A stretch of DNA of 64,000 nt from positions 1 through 64,000 of the forward strand of contig NZ_JAULSI010000032.1 in assembly GCF_030711405.1 (NCBI RefSeq). Reading direction: 5' to 3'. The notes beneath the pieces are model-generated. The model made no database searches, was not told the origin of the DNA, and worked only from the letters and a program-made list of their open reading frames with translations. Positions 27,369-39,423 of this stretch are shown one piece after another (within the stretch, counting starts at the first letter, position 1; the number at the start of each line of letters is the position of its first letter). The position numbers and the translations under genes are program-made. Origin of the DNA: Massilia brevitalea (lineage in GTDB: Bacteria; Pseudomonadota; Gammaproteobacteria; Burkholderiales; Burkholderiaceae_D).

Positions 27369-27752
27369 ATGCAAGTGACGACCCACCGCGGCGCCGGCCC
27401 GCTGCAGCAAGTCATCGAGATCGGCCCGCACCAGGTGCTGAGCGACGCCCCCGTCGAATCCGGCGGCGAGGGCAGCGGCCCGGCCCCGCACGATTTGCTG
27501 GCGGCGGCGCTGGCGGCCTGCACCACGCTGACCGTCAACCTGTACGCCCGCCGCAAGGGCTGGAAGCTGGACGAGGTGCTGGTGACGGTGGACCACGGCC
27601 AGGAAGGCGCGGCCTACGGCTTCCAGCGCAGCATCCGCCTGCTGGGCGACCTGGGGGTGGAAGAGCGGGAACGCCTGCTCGACATCGCCAACAAGTGCCC
27701 GGTGCACAAGACGCTGTCCGGCCAGATCGCCATCCGCACCGAGCTGGTGTAG
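27369..27752 (+). CDS. OsmC family peroxiredoxin-like protein
   Basis: 127 residues. The two conserved cysteines are Cys51 (LAACTTLTVNLYARRKG) and Cys110 (NKCPVHKTLSG), the redox pair that reduces organic peroxides in OsmC/Ohr proteins; the YhfA-like branch is the closest in appearance. ACAGGAG lies close to the ATG. Cytoplasmic. Part of the pirin-doxX-osmC run. Confidence 0.92.
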   Translation: MQVTTHRGAGPLQQVIEIGPHQVLSDAPVESGGEGSGPAPHDLLAAALAACTTLTVNLYARRKGWKLDEVLVTVDHGQEGAAYGFQRSIRLLGDLGVEERERLLDIANKCPVHKTLSGQIAIRTELV

Positions 27753-27792
27753 CCGCGCCGCCGTCCCCGCCATAAGGCAGGGGACGGCGCGG
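27753..27792 (+). terminator. G+C-rich hairpin after osmC
   Basis: CGCCGTCCCC and GGGGACGGCG form a strong stem with a 12-nt loop. No T-run follows, so it may only weaken readthrough into the amidohydrolase gene or stabilise the upstream mRNA end. Confidence 0.45.
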
Positions 27793-27863
27793 CAGCCAGC
27801 CGTTATCGTCACCAGGCTGCGCAGACTCCCTGCCGCCACCGCTTCCAACGAAGGACCGACACC

Positions 27864-29633
27864 ATGACTACCCACCTGAAACACGCTCTCCTTTTTTCCG
27901 CCATGCTCGCTGCCGGCCTGGCCCAGGCGCAGGCCGACCTGATCCTCACCAACGGCAAGATCGCCACCATGGCGCGCGAGGGCGAATTCGTCCAGGCGGT
28001 CGCGGTCAAGGACGGCAAGGTGCTGGCGGCCGGCAGCAACGCCGAGGTGCTGAAGCTGAAGACACCAGCCACCCAGCTGATCGACGCCGCCGGGCGCACC
28101 GTAATCCCGGGCCTGAACGACTCGCACCTGCACGTGATCCGCGAGGGCCTGAACTACAACATGGAGCTGCGCTGGGACGGCGTCACTTCGCTGAAACGCG
28201 CGCTGCAGATGCTGAAGGAACAGGCCGCGCGCACGCCGGAAGGCGAGTGGGTGAAAGTGGTCGGCGGCTGGAACGAATACCAGTTCGAGGAAAAGCGCCT
28301 GCCGACGCTGGAAGAAATCAACGCCGCCGTGCCGGACCGCCCGGTCTTCATCCTCTACCTGTACGGCCTGGGCTTCCTGAACAAGAAGGGCATCGCCACG
28401 CTCGGCTACACGAAGGAGACGACATTCAAGGACGGCGTGGTGGAGCTCGACGCCAAAGGCAAGCCGACCGGCAGGCTGATCGCCAAGCCGAACGCCCTGA
28501 TCCTGTACTCGACCCTGGCCAAGACCAACAAGTTGAGCCGTGACGACCAGCTGAACTCGACCCTGCATTTCTACCGCGAGCTGAATCGCCTGGGCGTGAC
28601 CAGCGCCATCGACGCCGGCGGCGGCTTCCAGAACTACCCGGACGACTACGGCGTGACGCTGGAACTGGCGCGCGCAGGCAAGCTCACCGTGCGCACCTCC
28701 TACTACCTGTTCGCCCAGCGCGCCGGCAAGGAGCTGGAAGACTTCCAGCGCTGGACCACGATGACGCACCCGAAGAAGAACGACCACATGTTCTATCCGA
28801 ACGGCTTCTCGGCCGAGGGCGGCGGCGAGAACCTGGTGTCGAGCGCGGCAGACTTCGAGAACTTCCTCGAGCCGCGGCCCGACCTGCCGGAGACCATGGA
28901 AGGCGAACTCGAAGCCGTTGTCAGCCTGCTGGTGAAGAACCGCTGGCCCTTCCGCCTGCACGCCACCTATGGCGAAAGCATCGACCGCGACCTGGCCGTG
29001 ATCGAGAAGGTGAATGCGAAGACGCCCCTGAACGGCCTGCGCTTCATCGTCGACCATGGCGAAACCATTACCGACGCCCAGCTGGCGCGCATCAGGAAGC
29101 TCGGCGGCGGCGTGGCGGTGCAGGACCGCATGCACTTCCAGGGCGAAGCCTACTGGAAGCGCTACGGCGAACAGACGCGCCAGATGCCGCCGATCCGCAA
29201 GATGCTGGACATGAAGCTGCCGGTCGGCCTGGGCACCGACGGCACGCGCGTGTCGAGCTACAACCCCTGGCCTTCGCTGTACTGGGCGGTGACCGGCAAG
29301 ACCGCGGGCGGCATGCCCATCTGGCAGGACAAGGACGTGCCGACCCGCTACGAGGCGCTGCAGCTGATGACCACCGGCTCGGCCTGGATGAGTGGCGAAG
29401 AACAGGTGAAGGGCAAGCTCCAGGCCGGCCAGTACGCCGACTTCGTGGTGCTGCCGCAGGATTACTTCACGGTGGATGCCGAGAAGATCAAACGCCTGGA
29501 AAGCCTGCTGACCGTCGTGAACGGCAAGGTGGTGTACGGCGCAGGTAGCTATGCGCCGCTGGCGCCGCAGCTGCCGCCCGTGTCGCCGGCCTGGAGCCCG
29601 GTGGCGGCGTACGGCGGCTACCAGAACCGCTAG
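27864..29633 (+). CDS. YtcJ-like amidohydrolase, exported
   Basis: 589 residues, paralogue of the protein at 18507. A Sec signal peptide is visible (LLFSAMLAAGLAQAQA, about 1-24), so it should act in the periplasm. The metal motif is PGLNDSHLHVI, with further blocks RLHATYGESI, VDHGETIT and GTDGTRVSSYNPWPS shared with the paralogue. It ends at YGGYQNR and lacks the Cys/His-rich tail. Substrate unknown. Confidence 0.92.
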   Translation: MTTHLKHALLFSAMLAAGLAQAQADLILTNGKIATMAREGEFVQAVAVKDGKVLAAGSNAEVLKLKTPATQLIDAAGRTVIPGLNDSHLHVIREGLNYNMELRWDGVTSLKRALQMLKEQAARTPEGEWVKVVGGWNEYQFEEKRLPTLEEINAAVPDRPVFILYLYGLGFLNKKGIATLGYTKETTFKDGVVELDAKGKPTGRLIAKPNALILYSTLAKTNKLSRDDQLNSTLHFYRELNRLGVTSAIDAGGGFQNYPDDYGVTLELARAGKLTVRTSYYLFAQRAGKELEDFQRWTTMTHPKKNDHMFYPNGFSAEGGGENLVSSAADFENFLEPRPDLPETMEGELEAVVSLLVKNRWPFRLHATYGESIDRDLAVIEKVNAKTPLNGLRFIVDHGETITDAQLARIRKLGGGVAVQDRMHFQGEAYWKRYGEQTRQMPPIRKMLDMKLPVGLGTDGTRVSSYNPWPSLYWAVTGKTAGGMPIWQDKDVPTRYEALQLMTTGSAWMSGEEQVKGKLQAGQYADFVVLPQDYFTVDAEKIKRLESLLTVVNGKVVYGAGSYAPLAPQLPPVSPAWSPVAAYGGYQNR

Positions 29634-29737
29634 GCCTGGGATCGGCGCCGTGCTTGTGCTAGAGTGCCTTTCCCGGCGCCCGCCGCAGTCATCGCCGGCG
29701 CTTGCATCCCATGCTTAACCCACAGTCTAGAGAAATT

Positions 29738-30034
29738 ATGAGCGAAAACATCATTGGTCCGGAATTCTGGCAGCGCGTCGACGGCGTCATCAACTACGCA
29801 AACGACCAGTGCGACAGCAGCACGCCAAGCGAAGTCGGCGCATCGACGCTGTTCGCGGCGTCGCGTTTCAATGCTTTTCTGCTGGCGAAAAGCACGGGCA
29901 GCCCGCAGAACATGACGACCGAAAAAGAGCGTGCCCTGGAATACTTCGTCGGCCAGTTCCGCGAAATGATGACCGCGAATATCGACGATTTCATCGCCAA
30001 CTACGACAAGTACATGCTGCCGGATCCGCAATAA
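29738..30034 (+). CDS. DUF3144 family protein
   Basis: 98 residues, soluble, acidic. The N-terminus GPEFWQRVDGVINYANDQC matches the DUF3144 pattern FWxRVDxFIxxANxQ. The ATG at 29738 is chosen because the family starts about there; a TTG at 29702 would add 12 residues. Function unknown. Confidence 0.8.
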   Translation: MSENIIGPEFWQRVDGVINYANDQCDSSTPSEVGASTLFAASRFNAFLLAKSTGSPQNMTTEKERALEYFVGQFREMMTANIDDFIANYDKYMLPDPQ

Positions 30035-30070
30035 GGGGCGGCGCGTCCGAAGCAGCAGCCAACGACAGGC

Positions 30071-30325
30071 ATGCGCCATATCGACACCCTTGACGCGATG
30101 GCTGTCTTCCTGGAGGCGGACCTGCTCCCGTATGATGCCTCGCATGGCATCACGCAGCCAGGGATCCGGCTCGACATGGCGGCCACGCAGCTTGCACGCG
30201 CCGTCAGGGCGGGCGAGCTTCTGGCCATCGCCATCGCGCATAGGCTGATCATTCCCGACAATGACAAAGCACATGCGCTCGTTGCCGCGCTTGGCATGCC
30301 CTACCGACATCCCGGGGAGCGGTGA
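30071..30325 (+). CDS. Hypothetical small protein
   Basis: 84 residues, soluble, with no recognised domain. The start lies 36 nt after the DUF3144 stop; the stop is followed after one base by the ATG of the next small gene, so the two are probably co-translated. Not recognised. Confidence 0.5.
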   Translation: MRHIDTLDAMAVFLEADLLPYDASHGITQPGIRLDMAATQLARAVRAGELLAIAIAHRLIIPDNDKAHALVAALGMPYRHPGER

Positions 30326-30326
30326 G

Positions 30327-30611
30327 ATGCGTTTCGATGTCCTGCTATATGGCGTATCCGGACTCTTGTTTCTGCTCGCCGTGCCGCCGCTACGCGCTTC
30401 CTGGAAGGCGCACAGGTACAGGGCAATGGTCGACCTCGCATTGTTGGTCGTGCCGGTCGGCCTGTATGTGGCGCGCACCTTGATCAAGTCGGACGGACGA
30501 ATGGTGTGGGAGCTCCTGGTCTTACCGCGGCTCATCCAGGCCTTGTCGGTGGTGGGAGTGTATGCGGCCACAGGCCGTGACGGTGAAGCGGTGCTTTGGC
30601 CGTCCCCTTGA
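30327..30611 (+). CDS. Hypothetical small membrane protein
   Basis: 94 residues with three hydrophobic segments (VLLYGVSGLLFLLAVPPL, LALLVVPVGLYVARTL, LLVLPRLIQALSVVGVYA). GGAGCGGTGAG lies just before the ATG at 30327. Not recognised. It follows the 84-residue gene without a gap and ends directly before the MBL-fold gene. Confidence 0.6.
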   Translation: MRFDVLLYGVSGLLFLLAVPPLRASWKAHRYRAMVDLALLVVPVGLYVARTLIKSDGRMVWELLVLPRLIQALSVVGVYAATGRDGEAVLWPSP

Positions 30612-30635
30612 ATGTATCAATCGAAGCCTGACACC

Positions 30636-31982
30636 ATGAACACGACCGCCATCACCATCTCCCGCATCCTGCATGCGGGGTACCTGTTCGAATGCGAGGG
30701 CACGCGCATTGCCTTCGACACGATTTTCGAAAACCCCTTCAGCCGCAACTGCCACGCGTTCCCGCAACTGCGTTTCGATGAAGATGCCATCCGGCGCCAG
30801 CGCTTCGACGCCGTCTTCATCTCGCACTTCCACGACGACCACTGCTCGCTCGACAGCCTGGACCTGCTCGACCGCGCCACGCCGATCTACCTGTACTGCA
30901 TCTTCGACGAACTGTTCGACATGATCCGCCAGCTCGGCTTCTGCCATGTGCATCCGCTGCGCCTGGACGAGTCAGTCACGGTCGGTCCTTTCCAGGTAAC
31001 GCCGCGCGAGGCCATGGATGCCGACGTCGACTCGATGTTCCAGGTGCGCGCTGCCGGCCTGAACGTGCTGAACGTGGTCGACTCCTGGATCGACGACACG
31101 ACCCTGGGCCAACTGGTGGACGAGGGCCCTTGGGACATGGTGCTGTGGCCCTTCCAGACCATGCGCGAACTCGAGGTGCTGGCGCCATCGCGTCATGCGG
31201 CCGCGCCGCCGGCCCTGCCCGAGGAGTGGATCGCCCAGTTGCAGGCGCTGCAACCGCGCTACGTGGTGCCGAGTTCCTGCCAGTTCCTCCAGGAGCCCTG
31301 GTCCTGGTACAACCGCGCCTTTTTCCCGATCTCGTATGCGCAGTTCGGGCGCGAGGTGGACGCGGCCTTGCCGCAGGCGCAGGTCGTGCGTCTGAATCCC
31401 GGGGTGTCGGTACGGCTCGATGCGGATGGTCTGCAACCGGCGCCGCCCCTGCCCTGGGTGATCCCGGTGGGCGAACAGGATGTCGACTACGCCTATGAAG
31501 GCAACGCATCCGCGCCACCCACGAGCGAGATCGCGCGCCATTTCGCGCCCTTGAGCGAGGCCCAGCGCGCACGCGTGCTCGATTACTGCCGCAGCGGGCT
31601 GCTTGAGAAATACGGCGACGTCGAGGCCTCGTCCGATTACTTCGACGTGCCCCGCGTGTGGCAGCTGTCGACCGTCGACAGCGACGGCAGCACCACGCAC
31701 TGGCGCTACCGCCTGGAGGACGGCAAGGCCACGCTCGACGACGCTGCGGGGCCGCTGGGCTGGACCACCGAAATCCCTGCAACCAAGCTGTATGGCGCGC
31801 TGGAGCAGGGCGAGTCGATGACCACGATGTACATGCGCATCAACGACACCGTGTTCGACGACGACACCGAACGCGACCTGCTGGACGCCGACGTGGTCGA
31901 CGACCCGCTGATCCGCTGCCTGTTCAGCGACACCTTCGGCGCCTACCAGGCGGCCCAGCTCAAGCGTTTGCTGGCACGCTGA
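30636..31982 (+). CDS. MBL-fold metallo-hydrolase
   Basis: 448 residues. The beta-lactamase fold is in the first 230: after ISRILHAGYLFECEG comes the zinc motif HFHDDH (His64, His66, Asp68, His69). The C-terminal 200 residues (DYFDVPRVWQLSTVDSDG) form a second domain of unknown role. No signal peptide. An ATG at 30612 directly after the preceding stop would add eight residues. Substrate unknown. Confidence 0.85.
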   Translation: MNTTAITISRILHAGYLFECEGTRIAFDTIFENPFSRNCHAFPQLRFDEDAIRRQRFDAVFISHFHDDHCSLDSLDLLDRATPIYLYCIFDELFDMIRQLGFCHVHPLRLDESVTVGPFQVTPREAMDADVDSMFQVRAAGLNVLNVVDSWIDDTTLGQLVDEGPWDMVLWPFQTMRELEVLAPSRHAAAPPALPEEWIAQLQALQPRYVVPSSCQFLQEPWSWYNRAFFPISYAQFGREVDAALPQAQVVRLNPGVSVRLDADGLQPAPPLPWVIPVGEQDVDYAYEGNASAPPTSEIARHFAPLSEAQRARVLDYCRSGLLEKYGDVEASSDYFDVPRVWQLSTVDSDGSTTHWRYRLEDGKATLDDAAGPLGWTTEIPATKLYGALEQGESMTTMYMRINDTVFDDDTERDLLDADVVDDPLIRCLFSDTFGAYQAAQLKRLLAR

Positions 31983-31991
31983 GGCCAGGGT

Positions 31992-32753
31992 TTACTTGCC
32001 GAGCAGTCGCAGCGACTGCTCCCAGTTGGCTTCCCAATCGAGCAGGCAGTCGTGGGTCTTGAAGGCGCGCTTCAATGCCCCGAGCGGCGCCCGGTAGACG
32101 TCGTGCAGGCCCAGCGCCAGCGTCACCGGGTTCCACACCGCATTGCGCTTCGACTTGCGCACGCTGGCTTTCACGCGAGCCCCATCGTCGCCGAAGATGC
32201 CGATCGCATCGTCCAGCGCCTTTTCCAGATTCATGCGCACGACCGGCCCGAAGGCAGCCAGCACCTCGGCCCTGGTAATCCCCAACTGCGATTCCTTCGC
32301 CGCCTGTTTCGGTGGCTCTTGTAGGGTGGACTCCCGAGTCCACGCTGTCGTCCCTTCGCCCACCCCACCGGGCGTGCTCGCCGCATGCTTCAACCTGCCT
32401 GCGAGCTTTTCCACGTCTCTTTTCAAAAAACGTAGATCAGCCAGCGCCCGCGTAAAACCCGGCTCCGGCAGCACCGCAATGATCTTGTACGCATCCTTGG
32501 TCCGCGTGATCAGCACATCCTCGCTGCCGCCAGCCAGCCGCGCGATGTCGGCCGCATAAAAGATCGGCGCCGCATAGCCGCCATTGGCGTCGCCGAACAG
32601 TTCCGGATAGGCCGGGTCGTAGTCGAGCCACACATAAGGCGTGAGTTCGTGTTCCAGCAAGCGCGCCAGGGTCCAGGGCGTGCCGGTTTGCGCGGCCAGC
32701 CAGGCGCAGGCCTCGACGATGGTGGCGCGGAAAGGGAGGTCGGGAGTGCTCAT
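31992..32753 (-). CDS. Hypothetical protein with repeat-derived insert
   Basis: 253 residues, no recognised family. The N-terminal 120 residues (DLPFRATIVEACAWLAAQTG, PIFYAADIARL) and the C-terminal 100 (LGITRAEVLAAFG, DCLLDWEANWEQSLRLLG) look like two ordered parts. The linker between them (about 125-146) contains TTAWTRESTLQEPP, encoded by a GTAGGGTGG-family hairpin at 32321-32343, so a repeat has been absorbed in frame. The ATG at 32753 is chosen over a longer frame to 32816. Confidence 0.7.
   Translation of the reverse strand: MSTPDLPFRATIVEACAWLAAQTGTPWTLARLLEHELTPYVWLDYDPAYPELFGDANGGYAAPIFYAADIARLAGGSEDVLITRTKDAYKIIAVLPEPGFTRALADLRFLKRDVEKLAGRLKHAASTPGGVGEGTTAWTRESTLQEPPKQAAKESQLGITRAEVLAAFGPVVRMNLEKALDDAIGIFGDDGARVKASVRKSKRNAVWNPVTLALGLHDVYRAPLGALKRAFKTHDCLLDWEANWEQSLRLLGK
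32321..32343. repeat. Hairpin repeat (GTAGGGTGG family), copy 3, intragenic
   Basis: GTAGGGTGGACTC-CC-GAGTCCAC, a stem of eight pairs with a two-base loop. It matches one arm of the elements at 16785 and 56618 and lies inside the gene at 31992-32753, in frame. Confidence 0.75.
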
Positions 32754-32814
32754 GGTACTTTCAAGGGATGGTTGCGCCAGCATTGTAGTGCGAACCGCGC
32801 GCCTGCGGCGATTC

Positions 32815-32829
32815 ATGAATCCTCTTCAT
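32815..32829. promoter_or_regulatory. LysR-type box ATGA-N7-TCAT (copy 1)
   Basis: Perfect ATGA-N7-TCAT containing T-N11-A, inside TTCATGA...TCATAAG. It lies 127 nt before the PaoC-type gene and 62 nt before the divergent gene at 32753. Same box as at 35203, 37136 and 42047. Confidence 0.7.
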
Positions 32830-32955
32830 AAGACTGTGCAAACGAACGGTCTGTTCAGCACGGCGCGCAGCGGTTACATTCAGCCATGGCCGCATCGGCA
32901 GACAAGCCATGCATCTCCTTCCCAGTCACGCGGCACCAGCGAGGACAGAGCGACG

Positions 32956-35160
32956 ATGAAATTCGATACCCCGGCATCCACCAATCCCATCGACCGCCTG
33001 CGCGTGGTCGGCAAGCCCACCCCGCGTATCGACGGCCCGCTGAAGACCACCGGCAGCGCCACCTACGCCTACGAACAGGACGCGCAGGCGCCGCATGCCG
33101 CCTACGGCTACATCGTCGGCGCCGGCATCGCCAAGGGCCGCATCCTCGATATCGACCTGCGCGCCGCGCGCGCATCGCCGGGCGTGGTCGGCATCGTCAC
33201 CGCGCGGGACGCCGGCAAGCTGGGCGTCGGCGGCTTCTACGTGGCCAGGGCCCTGGCCGGGCCCGAGGTCGACCACTACCACCAGGCAGTGGCGATCGTG
33301 GTGGCCGAGACCTTCGAGCAGGCGCGTGCCGACGCCGGCCTGGTGCGGGTGCGCTACGCCCCGGCCACGGGCAGCTACGACCTGGCCAAGGCCCCGCCCA
33401 AGCCGCCGGGCAAGCAGGAGCTGCAGAAGGAGGATGCCTTGCGCACGGCGGTCGGCGACTTCGCCAGCGCCTTTGCGGGCGCCCCGGTCACGCTCGACGC
33501 CCAGTACACCACACCCGACCATTCGCACGTGATGATGGAGCCGCACGCCACCATCGCCTCGTGGGAAGGCGACCAATTGACCCTGTGGACCGCGATCCAG
33601 CTGGTCACCTGGGGCACGCGCGACATGGGCAAGATCCTCGGCATCGCACCCGAGAAGATCCGCATCGTCTCGCCCTACATCGGCGGCGGCTTCGGCGGCA
33701 AGGGCTCGGTGCTGTCCGACGCGGTGCTGGCCGCGCTGGCCGCGCGCCAGCTGAAGCGCCCGGTGAAGGTGACGCTGCAGCGTTCCCTCATGTTCAACAA
33801 CACCACGCACCGCGCCGCCACCATCCAGCGCATCCGCATCGGCGCCGGCAAGGACGGGCGGATCACGGCCATCGGCCACGAAAGCCGCTCCGGCAACCTG
33901 GGCACGCGGCCGGAAACCGCCACCGCGCCGACCAAGCTGCTGTACGCGGGCGCCAACCGCATGACGCGGCTGACGGTGGCCCACCTCGATTTGCCGGAAG
34001 CGAGCGCGATGCGCGCACCGGGCGAAACCCCGGGCATGATGGCGCTGGAAATCGCGATCGACGAAATGGCGGACAGGCTCGGGCTCGACCCGGTGGCCTT
34101 TCGCATCCTGAACGATACCCAGGTCGACCCGGAGTCGCCGGACAAACCTTATTCGAAGCGCCAGCTGGTCGAGTGCCTGCAGGACGGCGCGGCCAGGTTC
34201 GGCTGGAACCGGCGCAGCGCCACGCCGGGCGCGCGCCGCGATGGCCCCTGGCTGGTCGGCATGGGCGTGGCCTCGGCGATTCGCGGCGCGCCGGTGGTGA
34301 AGTCCGCGGCCAGCGTGCGCCTCGACCGCCAGGGCATCGTCACCGTGGAAACCGACATGACCGACATCGGCACCGGCAGCTACACCATCCTGGCGCAGAC
34401 CGCCGCCGAGATGCTGGGCGTGGGCATCGACAAGGTGGTGGTGCGCCTGGGCGACTCGCGCTTTCCGGACGGCGCAGGCTCCGGCGGCCAGTTCGGCGCG
34501 GCCTCGTCGACGGCCGGCGTGTACGCGGCCTGCGTCAAGCTGCGCGAGATGATCGCCGCGCGCCTCGGCCTGGGCGGCACCGACCTCGAGTTCGTCGGCG
34601 GGCGCGTGCGCGCAGGCGGCAACAGCCGGCCCTTGCTTGACGCTGCCGCCGGCGGGGAGCTGGTGGCCGAAGACGCCATGGAATACGGCGACCTGGCCAA
34701 GCGCTATGCCCAGCAGACCTTTGCCGCCCACTTCGTTGAAGTCGGCGTGGACGCCGCCACCGGCGAAATCCGCATCCGCCGCATGCTGGCCGTGTGCGCT
34801 GCCGGGCGCATCATCAACCCGCTGGCGGCGCGCAGCCAGATCCTCGGCGGCATGACCATGGGCGCGGGCGCGGCGCTGATGGAAGACCTGGTGGTCGACA
34901 AGCGGCGCGGCTTTTTCGTGAACCACGACCTGGCCGGTTACGAGGTGCCGGTGCATGCCGATATCCCGCACCAGGAAGTCATCTTCCTCGACGAGGTCGA
35001 CCGGACCGCCGGGCCGCTGAAGGCCAAGGGCGTGGGTGAACTGGGGATCAGCGGGGTGCCGGCGGCGATTGCGAACGCCGTCTACAACGCCACCGGTGTG
35101 CGCGTGCGCGATTACCCGGTCACGCTCGACAAGCTGCTGGACAAGCTGCCGCCGCTGTAA
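32956..35160 (+). CDS. Aldehyde oxidoreductase molybdenum-binding subunit (PaoC-like)
   Basis: 734 residues, about the length of E. coli PaoC (732). It binds the molybdenum cofactor and oxidises aldehydes to acids. Motifs seen: IGGGFGGKGS (about 242-250), GAGSGGQFGAASST, and the catalytic Glu695 in GVGELGISG. Normally an Fe-S subunit (PaoA) and FAD subunit (PaoB) are encoded immediately upstream; neither is present anywhere in this window. A LysR-type box lies 127 nt upstream. The ATG at 32956 gives the family-typical N-terminus. Confidence 0.9.
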   Translation: MKFDTPASTNPIDRLRVVGKPTPRIDGPLKTTGSATYAYEQDAQAPHAAYGYIVGAGIAKGRILDIDLRAARASPGVVGIVTARDAGKLGVGGFYVARALAGPEVDHYHQAVAIVVAETFEQARADAGLVRVRYAPATGSYDLAKAPPKPPGKQELQKEDALRTAVGDFASAFAGAPVTLDAQYTTPDHSHVMMEPHATIASWEGDQLTLWTAIQLVTWGTRDMGKILGIAPEKIRIVSPYIGGGFGGKGSVLSDAVLAALAARQLKRPVKVTLQRSLMFNNTTHRAATIQRIRIGAGKDGRITAIGHESRSGNLGTRPETATAPTKLLYAGANRMTRLTVAHLDLPEASAMRAPGETPGMMALEIAIDEMADRLGLDPVAFRILNDTQVDPESPDKPYSKRQLVECLQDGAARFGWNRRSATPGARRDGPWLVGMGVASAIRGAPVVKSAASVRLDRQGIVTVETDMTDIGTGSYTILAQTAAEMLGVGIDKVVVRLGDSRFPDGAGSGGQFGAASSTAGVYAACVKLREMIAARLGLGGTDLEFVGGRVRAGGNSRPLLDAAAGGELVAEDAMEYGDLAKRYAQQTFAAHFVEVGVDAATGEIRIRRMLAVCAAGRIINPLAARSQILGGMTMGAGAALMEDLVVDKRRGFFVNHDLAGYEVPVHADIPHQEVIFLDEVDRTAGPLKAKGVGELGISGVPAAIANAVYNATGVRVRDYPVTLDKLLDKLPPL

Positions 35161-35202
35161 GGGGCGCCTGCTGCGCAGATCGGCCGCTGGGCCGATGCAT
35201 TC

Positions 35203-35217
35203 ATGAGCCGCGTTCAT
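35203..35217. promoter_or_regulatory. LysR-type box ATGA-N7-TCAT (copy 2)
   Basis: Perfect ATGA-N7-TCAT in TTCATGA...TCATGAC, 82 nt before the start of the aldo/keto reductase pseudogene and 43 nt after the PaoC stop. Confidence 0.7.
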
Positions 35218-35271
35218 GACGCCATCCAGGTTTGACAGGCTAATCAAGACGCGGCGCGAGGCGTAGCATGA

Positions 35272-37069
<1,798 letters not shown>

Positions 37070-37135
37070 CGGTTTCCTTCGTGCGTTCGATGCGGCGATT
37101 CTACCCGCGCGGGGCAGGGCCTGCGGACAGGATTC

Positions 37136-37150
37136 ATGAGCGGTGCTCAT
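37136..37150. promoter_or_regulatory. LysR-type box ATGA-N7-TCAT (copy 3)
   Basis: Perfect ATGA-N7-TCAT in TTCATGA...TCATAAG; the inner bases also pair (ATGAGC / GCTCAT). It lies between the divergent LysR gene (67 nt away) and the cupin lipoprotein gene (84 nt away), the classic site for LysR regulators. Confidence 0.75.
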
Positions 37151-37233
37151 AAGCCTTAGCGGTGCGTGCCAGCTAGGCATGGCGCGCCCCAGGCTTTACA
37201 GTCTGGCCACGTTCAACTTCATGCGGAGAGCAG

Positions 37234-37716
37234 ATGAAAGCACGATATCCCACCATGGCGGCCCTGGCGCTGGCCGCCTGCAGCACGTTCCAGGCCCAGG
37301 CGGCCGACGGCGGCGGCACCCAGGTCATCTACCGCGCCGGCTCCCAGCCGTCCTTTGCCGGGTCCGCCGCGAACTTCGACGGCAAGGTGCGCGTCGACCC
37401 GCTGTTCCCGGCCGGCCAGCGCACCAGCTTCGGCGCGGCCACGGTCAGCTTCGAGCCAGGCGCACGCTCGGCCTGGCACGTGCACCCGGCCGGCCAGTAC
37501 CTGATCGTCACTGCCGGAACGGGCTGGACCCAGGCCGAGGGCGGCCCGGTGAAAGAGCTGCATGCCGGCGACGCCGTCTGGTGCCCGCCCGGCGTCAAGC
37601 ACTGGCACGGCGCCACGCCAGGCACGGCGATGAGTCACATCGCCCTGACCGGCATCGTCGACGGCAAGAACGTCGAGTGGCTGGAAAAGGTCAGCGCCCG
37701 GCAGTACCGGCGCTGA
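37234..37716 (+). CDS. Cupin domain protein, probable lipoprotein
   Basis: 160 residues. The signal sequence carries a lipobox LAAC with Cys16, suggesting a lipoprotein, although an Ala-x-Ala site follows a few residues later (FQAQA). The cupin domain has the metal ligands His82, His84 and Gln88 (AWHVHPAGQYLIV) and His123/His125 (VKHWHG). It resembles the cupins annotated as (R)-mandelonitrile lyase or carboxymuconolactone-associated cupins. Divergent from the LysR gene and under the shared box. Activity unknown. Confidence 0.85.
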   Translation: MKARYPTMAALALAACSTFQAQAADGGGTQVIYRAGSQPSFAGSAANFDGKVRVDPLFPAGQRTSFGAATVSFEPGARSAWHVHPAGQYLIVTAGTGWTQAEGGPVKELHAGDAVWCPPGVKHWHGATPGTAMSHIALTGIVDGKNVEWLEKVSARQYRR

Positions 37717-37722
37717 CCGGGA

Positions 37723-39189
<1,467 letters not shown>

Positions 39190-39423
39190 GTCGGATTCGT
39201 GATGTTGTTGAGCAGCCGTACGTGCGCGCACGCGGCCGGCCTGGTGCTATCGAGCGTCCTAGCATATCACTAGCTTGCCATGTCGGCAGGGGTCGTGCGC
39301 CGCGACGCCCCGTAGCTGGACAATTTTGCTGGCCTGCGGATGGGCTGCACCGGCATACTGGCGCTCCCCGGCCGCGCATCTGCCGTAGTACGTTCCGGCC
39401 CACCACCAGCAGGAACCGACACC

